Source: Trichobilharzia szidati (lineage: Eukaryota > Platyhelminthes > Trematoda > Strigeidida > Schistosomatidae). Taken from it: DNA of 64,000 nt. Below the pieces are notes generated by a model. The model made no database searches. It saw only the letters and a program-made list of their open reading frames with translations, and was not told where the DNA came from. The translations under genes and the position numbers were made by a program. Location of the stretch: NCBI GenBank assembly GCA_944472155.2, contig OX235279.1, positions 153,038,199 through 153,102,198 of the forward strand. The letters run 5' to 3'. Of the stretch, positions 34,201 through 47,100 are shown piece after piece. Numbering within the stretch: position 1 is the first letter of the stretch; every line of letters starts with the position of its first letter.

Positions 34201-37200
34201 TGAAAGAAATAAGATGAACGTAATAATTACGTCCACCACTATCTTCGACGAAATGGAACATGAGAGTTCACCACCTGACAAAAGTTTTCCTAATGACGTT
34301 CATCCAGCAATTCATTCATGTGACAAATGCAACACGTATTAAATTACCATGGACACATGGAGCACCACCAATAAACAGTGATATACATACTGTTATTGGT
34401 GTGAGACTATGACTGTGGGAAAATTTGTCTAAGATTACGAAAACCATAGAGAAGATTTGTAGCTCAGGTGGATGATTTGCAATTAATAGTGTTCTCTGAG
34501 CTGGTTGGCTTAGTTGCGGAGCTTTCGTCGTCCTTCTGGACAACATCTTCATCGCAATATTTAGCATAAAGTGAACTGATTTAAATTTTCCATGAGTGAT
34601 ATAATTGCGTCTCCCGGTAACCATCTTTACATATGTATTGATCATTTTCTATCGACTTGGATTTTAAACTTTCTAGTCACATGATTTACTTTTTATTAGT
34701 TGGTATATTCGGTCTATGTTAATGTGTTTGTTAATTGCATATTCGTTTGAGTACCAGGCTTCTAGGAATTCCCTGGCACTTTTGGTGTTTCCTCTGTCTA
34801 AGATCTTGACATTATCCCAATCAAACTGATGTCTACATGCATTGATATGAAAGAATATATATCGTGTCTTTTCACGGCTGATTTGTGTTCCTGGATTCTG
34901 ATTTGAAGGGGACGCCCACTTTGGTCGATGTAATGCCTGTTACAGTTCATACAACTTATTTTGTAAATGGTATTAATCTTATCTCCTTTTTCTGTTGGAT
35001 CTTTCGGTTTGCATAATATCGAATTAAGCGACTTGACTGGCTTGTGCACTATATCTATATCAAACGGCTTCATTATTCTAGCTGTTATTTCAGAGATATT
35101 TTTCATGTATGGTAGGATGAATTTTCTTGTGGTCTTTGATGTTGGTTTCTTGTTGGTGTTATGATTCGATTTTAAACACTTTTTGATGAAATTCTGTGGA
35201 TAACCATTCTTTTTGAAGACCGTTTGTAGGTATTTTTCTTCCATTCTTTTCAACTCTGGAGTGATACAGTGTGTTTCAATTCTTTTAAACAATGTCTGCA
35301 CACAGTTTCTCTTGTGAGTAATTGGATTATTGCTAGTATAGTTGAATATTTGATCTATGTGCATTGATTTTCTATATACTTGTGTTTCTAAATGTCCTGT
35401 GTTGGTTTTCTTGATAAGGACATCTAAATATGGGATTTTGTTACCTAGTTCTTCTTCTATTGTGAATTTGATGTCTTCAAATATGTTGTTTATTAATTTA
35501 TGCGTATATTCTAAATCATTTCTTTTAATTATTACAAATGTATCATCAACGTAATGTACCCAGATATTCGGTTTAATTATATGTAGAGCTATTAATTATA
35601 ATCTTTGCATGACGGCTTCGGCTATTAATCCTGATATGCGAATCCAATGTTGTTCGTTTTATCTGTTCATGTATACTTGAGTATTGAATTGGAAGTATGT
35701 TGTAAAGCATAATTTTATGAGTTCTATCTAAGTTGATAATTGCGTTTTTATGTTTTCATCACTATAGAGTAATTGTTGCATAGTTTCTGTTGCTAGTTTT
35801 GGACTAATTGAAGTATATAATTGTACGGCCGTACAATTAGGCGTGTTTCTCGTCGTATTTCCGAACATCACCCTGCCTGGTTAAGCAAAGGTCAAACAAA
35901 ATCTATTCGCAGCGCTATTCTGGCTCATCTTGTGGATACAGAACACAAGATTGACGTTAACCAGGCTTTCAGGGTCATTTGCCGCATACCTATGGATCTC
36001 AATTTTGCTTTAATAGTTCGACTACTAAATACTGCTGAGGCTGTGGCGATTCATATTAATAGGCCTAATTTGTGCATCCAAAAGAAGTTAGTTCAGTCAT
36101 TATCATTACCTTGGCCAGCTAGGTTTGAATGATCCAGAATTTTTGTGAAATTTCCCTAATTTTAGTTGATATTCTATTCGCTGTTATATCTTTATTATTA
36201 TTATTATAATTTAAGCATCTTTAATGAACTGCAATAGCATTGATCATACTTTACAAATCGATATTATTTAAAAAAACACTAATATTGTTATTAACTACTA
36301 ATTTAAAATATTCTGTGTATATAAACATATGTAATTGTAGAGCCTAGAAGAGGAATTTATCGAAAAGAATATTCTTTGCTCGATTATTTTGTGTTTTATA
36401 TCAATAATTCGATTGACGAATTGATAGAATGGTCGCATGATTCTGTTAGGTAATTTAATTTCCTGAAAAGTTCTTTAGATAGATTAAATGTTTAATGTTC
36501 CTGGAAGCGAAACGATTGGTCGTAAGGGAATGCTTGGTTTGTGCAGTTTTGGTCTGCCATAGAATCGAGGTAAAAATAGGTCCGTTAGATTTCATTCGCC
36601 ATTGATCTTGTTTTGTAATTTGTCCTGATTTCGTTAGTTTATTTAACGTTGTTTTGATTTTGTTATCTAATGTTTGTATAGGGTTTTTCGTCAATTGTTG
36701 ATATACATTATTATCTTCGAGTAAATCCTCTCCTTTCTTTATGTAGTCTTCTGTGTCCTTTATCAGCCGGTAGAATAACTATTTCTTTTCTATTCTTCAG
36801 TTTCTTCAATACATTTTGCTCTTCAGTGCTAAGTTGGGAATTATATCTTTTCTATTTGAGTATAGGTATGATACATTGGCGTATTTCTTGTTGTACTTCC
36901 TCATTTAATTTTGATAATTTGAGTGATGATTCTAAGGAAGCACAGAAAATTCATCCTACCATACATGAAAAATATCTCTGAAATAACAACTAGAATAATG
37001 AAGCCGTTTGATATAGATATAGTGCACAAGCCAGTCAAGTCGCTTAATTCGATATTATGCAAACCGAAAGACTCATCCAACAGAAAAAGAAGATAAGATT
37101 AATACCATTTACAAAATAAGTTGTATGAACTGTAACAGGCATTACATCGACCAAAGTGGGCGTCCCCTTCAAATCAGAATCCAGGAACACAAATCAGCCG

Positions 37201-38150
37201 TGAAAAGACACGATATATATTCTTTCATATCAATGCATGTAGACATCAGTTTGATTGGGATAATGTCGAGATCTTAGACAGAGGAAACACCAAAAGTGCC
37301 AGGGAATTCCTAGAAGCCTGGTACTCAAACGAATATGCAACTAACAGACACATTAACATAAACCGAATATACCAACTAATAAAAAGTAAATCATGTGACT
37401 AGAAAGTTTAAAATCCAAGTCGATAGAAAATGATCAATACATATGTAAAGATGGTTACCGGGAGACGCAATTATATCACTCATGGAAAATTTAAATCAGT
37501 TCACTTTATGCTAAATATTGCGATGAAGATGTTGTCCAGAAGGACGACGAAAGCTCCGCAACTAAGCCAACCAGCTCAGAGAACACTATTAATTGCAAAT
37601 TACGGAAATCGTCGTAGATGGGTAGACAGAGACCAAGCAAGGTTTATTCATAACACTTTTTGACACTCCTCGTTGATACTGGACACAATTTTGTGTTAAA
37701 AAGACATTTAAAGTTATTTATCGCATTGCTACTGATCCTAGTTTTTCTTTGCGAGCTTGTCTGCTACATATAGCTGAAGCCATTGGAATCCACCTGGGTT
37801 CAGAAGTAAGCTTCGCAGCCAATTTCGTTACCTTTGCCATAATTGAATGAATGTAGAAGCCGAGAATTTCTCCCTCTCCTATGCCACTCACAAATTATTT
37901 TTGTTCTAATTAGCTAATTGTTTTGCTTACTTCATCATTTGATCACTGATTGTATCCCATCTAATCATTTCTCCAAAATTCTGCTTTAAGCAATCCACTT
38001 GTTTTATTTTTGTAATTATTTCAATCCTTTTATTGTTGTATTAATAATTTTTTTAGCTTATTACTACTCCCCTGATGTGTTAATAATGATTAATAATCAG
38101 TACTAGACCGACAAATGTCTGTATTATATTGAACCTGATATATATATATC

Positions 38151-38188
<38 letters not shown>

Positions 38189-41100
38189 ACATATATATAC
38201 GATATATAACACTATTGCTCCTGGATGTAGCCTCTCAGAACTGTCTTTATTTGCTGACGGTTTTACTTCCTTTGCTGCTCCCTCCCTTGGAAACTCCTTG
38301 TTAATAGTTACTGGCGACTTCAATCCTTGTAACCACAGTTTCCTTACATCATTAGGTCATAAAAATATTATCAACTTCTCAACTCGACCAGAAAATACCT
38401 TTGATCTAGTGTTTACAAATGACTTTGGCATATATGAAACTCGAAAAAGAGCGCTACTACTTAAATTCTGATCATTGTATCATAAGTATGTTGCCCAAAA
38501 AGGGTCCCCGCGAACCTCGGCAAGAAAACGCAACATAGATGTTACTCCCATGACAATATACAGAATCTAAGAAACATGTTAAATAATACAAAATGGGAAT
38601 TATTTGTTGAACAAGTTCTAGATGAGAGAATCACAAACGCAACATCTTACCTCAGATTCTGTCTTAATGTTTACTGTCCAAAAGAGACACTCCTCTTAAG
38701 ATCTGACCGGTTCTCCTCTTCTCAGCTCAAAAACCTTCGCCGAGAAGAAAGGTTATACAAAATGAAACACAATCCGGGTGTTAAGAGACTGAACATCTGA
38801 ATTAAATCAGAAATACAGAGACTAAATAAGATCTATAACCAGAAGTTTTTGTCACGCCAAACTTCATCAAATATGTGGAAGCTATTTAAGGAAATCACCG
38901 GGCGTAAGCAAATAAATAATGATCATTCTACAGTCGTTGGTGGTACTCTTAATAAGTCATTCATATGTCTTCTAGCTGATGTTGTGATCTCAAATGCTAC
39001 AAGTGCAAACAATGACTGCTTCTCTGGTTTGAACTCAAACGATGTCTTCAAGTGTCTCAAATCCTTGAAACCCACGCAGTCCCATGATCCAAATGGTGTA
39101 CCAGGTATTATCGTCAATAAATGAGCCGACATTTTATGTCATCCTTTCACTGGTATTTTCAATGAATCATTTTCCAGTAACACTGTGCCTGCTTCTTAGA
39201 AGGATATTAAAATTGTTCTTGTGCCTAAATCATCAAGTGAACCAACTGTTAAGTTCACACCTATTGCCAATACTTCACCTTTTTAAAAATAATGGAAAGA
39301 CTGCTTTTACTTAACCTTGAACTTTCATTGAAGGTTTTCAACGAATCTAGTCAATTTGCTTATTAACAAAGTAGGTGTACTTTAGATGCCTTTGTCGTCT
39401 CATATCATAATACTTCCTCTAGCTTAGATAGAGGTGCCAAATATATATGAGACAGGAAATTACCAACTTAATGAGGAACTCTAAGTAAACGGCATTTTTG
39501 TTGTTTCATGAAAAATCCCCACTCGAACAATATTTTTATTCTCGTTGTTGAATTGTAGTTAATATTTCCACTTGATTTAATTTTATATTCACTTCTTATT
39601 GAACATTATTATTAATGTAAATGCCGTATTTGATAATTATTGCCGCTGCAATGAGAAAATTAGATGCAATATTGTCTTACATGCTGAAAATTCCATATTT
39701 GCACCGAAAGTACTCTTTGAAATGAAGCTATTATTATTATTATTAAAGTACAACAACCAACAGGGATCTAAATGAGAAGTAAATACTTATCTTCATCCTT
39801 TTGTCTTTCAAATGTCTAAATAGTGATTTTTGTTTCTCACCTAAATTACACGGTATTCTAATTTCCAGTCCTCAACAAAATCTTCTACACTTTGATGTGT
39901 CACGGCGTTTCATTTTTAGGTCGAAATTTAAAAAAAAGTGTACAATTTTTTTCTTTTTAAATATAGGAAAAGAATATCCTTGTCTATGGAGTTCATTTCC
40001 CTTCTACTGGTATGGATTTTTCAGTTTGTCATGCTTCTAAGTGTAAAGTAACTACTGATCGAACTAAGTGGCGTGAGGCTGATGTTATCATTCTTACGGA
40101 TGAGCAATATCCGAAAGGACTACGTCGTCGAAATCAGTTGTGGTTTACTTTAGTTCATGAATCCCCTGCACATATCAAAATTGCGGATGATCTAGGAGAC
40201 AGAGTGAGTAAACAGTATCTCTTTGATATTTATTCAAGTAACGTTTATGACTCATCAATTAGTATTGATATGAGTGACTTACACGATACTTTGAGATTTA
40301 TTTAGTCAATAAGAATATTCGAATGTCTCTATCGGGGATTACCTATTATATTTTGTCATAGCTTATCACTTTTAGTGTGCTTGTAAAGAAGTGTAAAATT
40401 CTAGATAGAAATTTTTGTTATGAACTTCTGATATAGGTCTGATTAACCCACCTGTTTATCTAATGTCATTCGTAGGTTTTCTGTGATCATGAATGACACC
40501 GTGTGATCTTTCTACTCAAAAAATAGTAGGGAATGGCCCATAGACTCACGTTTCAGAATAACCAATTTGAAACCTCCGGCGTTACAGAAACTAATTAATG
40601 TGTAGCCGAAGCTATGTGAATTCAGGGGAACAACCCTAGTCTTTGCATACAAAAGAAGTTTGTTCTACTTTTGTCTTTGCCTTGCTTGACTAGGTAAAGT
40701 ATAATTAAAACCCTCCCACCCTTTCTTATTTTACATTTCCTTCATTCTTTGATTATCTATCCCCTTCACCTTTAGTATTACGTAACTTTTAAGATATGAC
40801 CTAATTCATTCACTTATTGAATTGTCTACATATACAAATATTACTACCTTCATTATTCTTATCACCACCTGCATAAACCTTATTATTATTATTTTGTTAT
40901 CAGTATAATCATCGTTATTACTGACGTCCAAAATATTTGTCACATTTATTTAATTGAATTTCAGATTTTCCCGTCGATTGATTGGACCGAAGTGTTCGGT
41001 CTCAGGTTGACATGTCCGCTTCTTGTGCAGACGCTTCGACGATGTCTAGGCATGTAATTAAACCGAGCACTTCGGTCCAATCAATCTACGGGAAAATCTA

Positions 41101-44100
41101 AAATTCAATTAAATAATTAATATGACCCGTTGCACAGGAGATGGCTCTCGTGGCCCAAGTGGTCTAGTGGATAACGCTTTGGCGTTGGAAACTATGGTCA
41201 CTGGGTTCGAGCCTAGGTGGGAATATCATCACTCACTGGGGAATACAGGTGCATCCAGATGACGAGTCTGAAATAGGACGAAATGCGCACCCTGGATTCC
41301 ACTGCTAGTCACCATCCACCAATTATATTTATCACATTATTATTATTATTGATCTACAAACCCACCGTCATTGGTTAAATTTTTTACATATAAATCTATG
41401 TAAATTAGAGTTAAGCCTGAAGAAGATCTAATTGAAAACAATACTGTTCGCTTATATGTCTTGTTCTAAAATAAATAGTATTCGAAACGTCATTCAGTTA
41501 TCAATACTCTATCACCGTGTGTTATATAAAACAAAATTATCCAATGTGGCACTGATTATCCCAGTTTATAAGAAGGGAGACAACTCTTCTTGTGATAATC
41601 ATAGCATTATTAGCTTGATTTGCACAGTACCTAAAGTTTTACGTACAGTAACCATGCGGTGCTCGAGAGGAATAAACTTTTTGAAGAAGACGTAGACTTG
41701 AGGCCTAGGCAAAGGTGCATTGATCATATCTCCACTTATTAACAGGTTCTGGAGCATAGGCATATTTTTCATCTGAAGGCGGAGAATGTATAGCAAAGCG
41801 ATCTTTTTGAACTTATGCAGCCGTGTAATAGCTTATGGAGGGTTGTTATCTGAGGTGACACTAACTGGTGGTGTCTGTCATATACGCGTGATGTCTTTGT
41901 TAAATTTCATTATAGATGTACTATTGGTTGTGATGGTAATAAACTTCAACGGCTTAAGGATTGACTTTTTACCAGCGAAAAGTCTTAATAATTTAGAGTA
42001 TACACATGATATTGCCCATCTAGGTGATAACACTGACAAAATGCATCACCACCTGGATAACTTGAGCAGAAATCTTGGTGTATTTGACATGAGATTCACT
42101 CATGTCATGAAGAAAATAAAAGACAATTCAGCGGAGAAAACTTTCTTTATCGACAAATTCACTTCTGTCAAATGTAAGATTATGCTAGATGAGTGGTCTG
42201 CAACAACTCCTAGTTTAAGAATAGAGAGTGAATCGGTTGTTCGTGTTGACCACTTCACCTATTTGGTAAGTTGCATCAGCCCAAAGGAACTAATAGCCGA
42301 CGATGTAAAAGGGCTCATATGGCATTTGCCAAATCGTCATCTCAGGTGTAGGCTTGATATCCGGCTGTTGATCAAAGGGTATGTATACCACGCAGCAGGT
42401 CACTGTTTATCTTTGAGACTTGGTCGTTGATAGTTGGATGCTTGAAATGGCTGGTTGTCTTTGATGATAGATGTTTTCGTTCTACCTTCCTTGTTAAGTG
42501 GTTTAATATAATGCGTAATTTTGAGGTTGTGTGTAAAGCGTTAGGTAAGGGGGGAAAAGCAATCAATTAGGTTGTGCAACTACATCGATTGAGATGGCTA
42601 CGACATATGTTACGCAAGCCAAACTCTCACCGAACTCGTCGAGAAATGTTAGCTGACATCGGATTAGCTTGGCAAGAATTTAGGGTTGGTCGGATTAAGA
42701 GCTGATGTCAATCTATGAAGTATTTAGTGGTTCACATGGGCCATGCAGGGAGGTCTGGAATGTCTAGCTGGGGTGTCGCTGAGAACCTAAGAGTCGGTAG
42801 CTTAAGACTGTTGGTTCTATTGCTCAAAACGGTCTTCCTTAGAGCAGATACGTTCACTCTTTGTAATCTCCTATATCCATTAGATCCCAGTATTACTATT
42901 CTTTCTCCCTACATATCTCCTCACTATAGTTCTTTTGAATTTTTCTTTTCTCTACCTTTGTATTGTGACAATTTAAACTCCTGCACTTCTGTGCAAGGTT
43001 CTACATTTAAAACTCGGTCAGTCAGTCAGTCAGAGTTGTCTTGCACTGCCGTTTGAGTTCTCACCACGTGTGAATGCACAAAGTAATATTCACTTGTATT
43101 ACTCTACAGGAGATTTCGTGGAAAACATAAAAACATAATTACTTCATCCTTGCAAAAAACTGATTTGTGAACTTTATAACTTTTAACTGACAACCTCATC
43201 ATTTGTTTTCAGTACGCCAGTGAAGTGAAATCTTAATCATGATGGATTAATGATAAAGCATATTTATTAAATGCATAGTTTACTTTCAATAGAACTTGAT
43301 AATCTATGACAAGCCATTATATTGCTACTTGATATTTCATTAAATGCTTTGTTACTAACCAATTTTTGAAATTAATTCTATAGATTGATTAATCATTATG
43401 CAGGTGAATTTTACCATATCCTATCGTCTGGATTCTTCCGTCTTATCACCATATGGATTATATCAACCTTCAGTGAAATCTGATGGACCGCATACAAAAT
43501 ATCCTCTTCCTGAACGAGATTTCGCCAAAGGAAAGTCCAAACTTGTGGCATGGTTTGTTAGCAATTGCCTTCCTAACAGTCCCAGGACTATATATGCTCA
43601 TGAACTATCACGACATATTGAAGTGAGTATGCGTAGTGGTAAATAACTTTACTTATGAAAGAGAATAAAGAAAGCCAAAATGAATTTAAGACTCCTTCCA
43701 TAAACGCACACCTAGTTTTCCCGATCATCATCCAACATTCTTTTTCTGTCTCGGCTTGTACTATTTTATAAGCAGCTGTTCGCCAGACGAAAGGTTGATA
43801 CCCATCAAAATCTATTTTCATCATCTTTACTTACGTCATATTCAGTTGCAGTTCGGATAAAGTAAAGGATCGGTTCTGTCAAAAGACATCAAATACTGTC
43901 TAGTTTTCTGTTGAAAGCGAACCGCCCAGAAATAGTCATCTTAGCCAGTAATTTCCTCGTAAAGTAGGGGATCAATGCCAGTCAGAAAAGTATATTCCAG
44001 GCATCTACAGAATTCCATACCGACAAGGTGATAAGAGTGACAGCTCTTACATTTTTTTATGAATGAAAAACGCCCCAGTAGATAGCTTTATTTGGTTTAG

Positions 44101-47100
44101 ATTTATTTATTAAGGCAATGAAGTATGTGGAGCTTTCGAAAAAACACTTCTTTACTTAGCCTGTTATTTAGTATGCGAATCTTGACACAGAGACCTTAGT
44201 CGTATAGTATGGCTACACAGCACTCGATTCACACCCACTCATTAGTATTAGGATCTCTGGTTGGTGTAATCCACAAGAGACACTTAATTAAAACATGACC
44301 AGCTTCTCAGCTCAGGTGGATGATTTGGAACACATCTTGATAAGACAGCTACTGTACCAAAGAAAGCTATCTTTATTAACCTACCATTCAGTGGTGATCA
44401 AATTATGCAGTTGACATCTCAAAGACTTCGGTCAGCCAACAAGCACACATTCTACACCGCATCTCTTTCTCCCACATCTCGAACATTTTCGATTCTTGTA
44501 TCGACGATTAAAGGACGAAGTTATGCGGACTCTACTTCAAAACTATATCTACAAGTTCACCTGTAGTTGCGGTGATACCTATATGGGTAGAAACAGGAGA
44601 ATGCTCCGATTTCATAGAAAAGATCATGTTCCAAAATGGTTATTAAAACACAGAAAATCCCAATGCAGTTAGTCTGAATAGAAATTCATCATCATCCATT
44701 GCATAGCACTTATTAATGTCAGGTCACAAAATCAATATTAATGACTGTTTCACAATTACTTCATATAACTCTAATTCAAGGTTACTGAAGGTGATGGAAG
44801 CACTTTGGATTAATCACATACAGCCTAAACTGTGTGTACAAAAATCAATAGACTTCAATCTTCGCCTACCATGGACTATTTGACCTATTTAAATATGACT
44901 GGTCATCAGTATGTACTTTTGTTTTATATAACTGAGTAATTGTCATGACCTTTATTTGATTATTGTTAACCATGTTAGTTGTAAAGCGGTTGTAAAGAAA
45001 CTACGAAATGATATCATCTCGCGAAATTTGTCTTCTAAATGCCTTATTCAAATTTATCAAAAGGACTAATTGTTTTAATATTTATATAGACCAAATTTGC
45101 CAACTAATAAAAAGTAAATCACATGACAAGAAAGTTCACACTCCAAGTCAAGAAAAAATGATCAGTACAGATGTAAACCGACTGCCAGTCATGAAGATAG
45201 TTGCCAGGAGACGCAATTCTATCATACATGGAGAATTTAAATCAGTTCATTTTATGCCAAAAATTGCCCTGAAGATGTTGTCCAGAAGGATGAGGAAAGC
45301 TTCGCAACCAGCTCAGAGAACACAACTAATTCCTAAAATATCTTGTATTTCAAAAGCTATTGAACATATGAAAACTGCCTGATTTTCCAACAGTTGTAAA
45401 GACAAATATGTTGGATTTTTACTACTCCAACTGTCATTAAATTCGTCATTCTAACAGTATGCTTCAGCATAAAGTAGGTTTATCGGACGAATTCGTTGAT
45501 GGAATTAATGTGACCGGTAGGCATATGATTTCATTAAGTATTTCCCCCTTATTTACAAGTGTACCACTAGTGGAAAGACTGTTATCTATGTGAATACATT
45601 GATCTAAAAAGGATGCACACGGGATTGCCAACAAACTGTTTTAAGCAGCTAATATTCAGATGTACGCTTAATGTGGGATGTAAATTTGACGACATCATCT
45701 ATAATCAAGGGTACTGAGATGGCATGAAGTCTCCCTTAGGAGCTCTCCTAGCAGATGTCTTCATAACGAGCTTGGATAATAGTTCTTTGAAAGAAACTAT
45801 CTTGAGTGTGCATGTGTATAGAAGATATATGGACGACACCATTATTATTTGTGATGATAACTGTTCAACTGCTGAACTTCTCGAAAAATCTAATGGTTCT
45901 CATCCATCTAAGCTTTTCGCTGTCGAAGAGGAGTCAAATGCCGTGCTCTACTTTTTAGGTGTTACGCTAGACACAAGAGAGGATGGCACCTGCCGAAAGC
46001 CAACATTTACAACGCAGTAAACTAATTTCAACAGTTGGGTACCTCTAGACAGAAAGAGAAATCTTATCCTTTCTCTATGCTTCGGAATTCGGAAAATCTG
46101 CTCTATAGATACAGTTGTAATAGAACTGGAAAACATCCTCACAAATCTTTTAAGTAGTCGACATCCTATTCCAAAACAGTACTCATGATACAGTGTGGAA
46201 TTCTCAGCATTTGGTACAATATTATTGCATCTTATTTACTCGATAACAGCGAAAACAAAATTTAAAAAAATAATATTACAGCATTGATATTAGCAGCTTT
46301 TTGGTATTTGCAGTGACAATAAAGTCAAAAATGTATAAAAAGTGCAAAATGACAGTAATAATTTTAATAGCTAAAATGATAAATTAATTGAAATATTGTC
46401 ACCATAGATTACAAATAGGAGAGAATAAAAGAGCCACTTATTTTGCTAATAACATAGTTGTTGGTTTCGCGCTTAACATTATCACATGAGACGCAGGCCG
46501 AATATGGTGTTGTTGATTTTCTGTCCTTGGTTGTACGAGCATATAATCTTTTATAGTGACTTCTAGTCCTGCCTGTTGAGATGCAAGGGGAGAGTCGAGA
46601 ATAGAGTGGATGTTGATAATCACATTTCTCACATGAATCTATCGACTACAGTAATAATGAGCTGACTAATTGGCACACCACTCATCCTACTGACAATCTT
46701 TAATATCTTGTGCAATATGACACAGCCCTTTTTGAGTAGTATTCCAAGATAGACTAAGGGGAAGCAGTAAAGTACAATAATTAAGATGCAAGAGTCAACA
46801 AACTTTAAAAGTAGAGGTTAAGTGATTCCAGATTGTCTTAACTTCTCAATGTATTAGACAGAATATTTTATTAGAAATCAGCAAGATATAGGATGACAAA
46901 GAAACATCAGAGGAAAGAACTCTTCCAAGACATTTAATGCTTGACTTAGTCTCTGCTTCAGTGCCCTATATGCTACAAGCATTTTGTGAACGGATCAGTT
47001 CTTGTAGATCACGTTGATGCATAAAGGTGAAGTTAATTGTCTGACATTTAGAGGGATTTTAGGTAAGACTAATAATTTAATACCACTGGCTGCTATCTAA

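Larger units (their letters stand above)
34470..36930 (-). mobile_element. Penelope-like element in intron 2, interrupted by another PLE
   Basis: Reading leftwards: KPADKG-type text near 36750, NKIKTTLNKLTKSGQITK and an RT N-terminal block (36694-36455) with RFYG.PKLHKPSIPLRPIVS over two frames. After the inserted segment (35821-36410), the RT resumes with LYTSISPKLATETMQQLL, ISGLIAEAVMQRL and the catalytic WVHYVDDTFVI (about 35560). EELGNKIPYLDVLIKK follows, then the linker KFILPYMKNISEI and the GIY-YIG part YKISCMNCNRHYIDQSG (34960-34910). It ends with a downstream segment at 34650-34470. Stops and frameshifts make it inactive, but the domain order is complete. Confidence 0.88.
40555..41475 (+). 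mobile_element. Penelope-like element 3' end in intron 3, split by a SINE-type insertion
   Basis: The last GIY-YIG residues (SLCIQKKFVLLLSLPCL, 40635-40690, across a frameshift) and an untranslated tail match, in reverse, 59835-60300. Compared with that copy, the tail is interrupted at 40947-41324 by a fold-back plus SINE unit and resumes at 41325. A hammerhead-like motif follows at 41413-41453. Confidence 0.82.
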
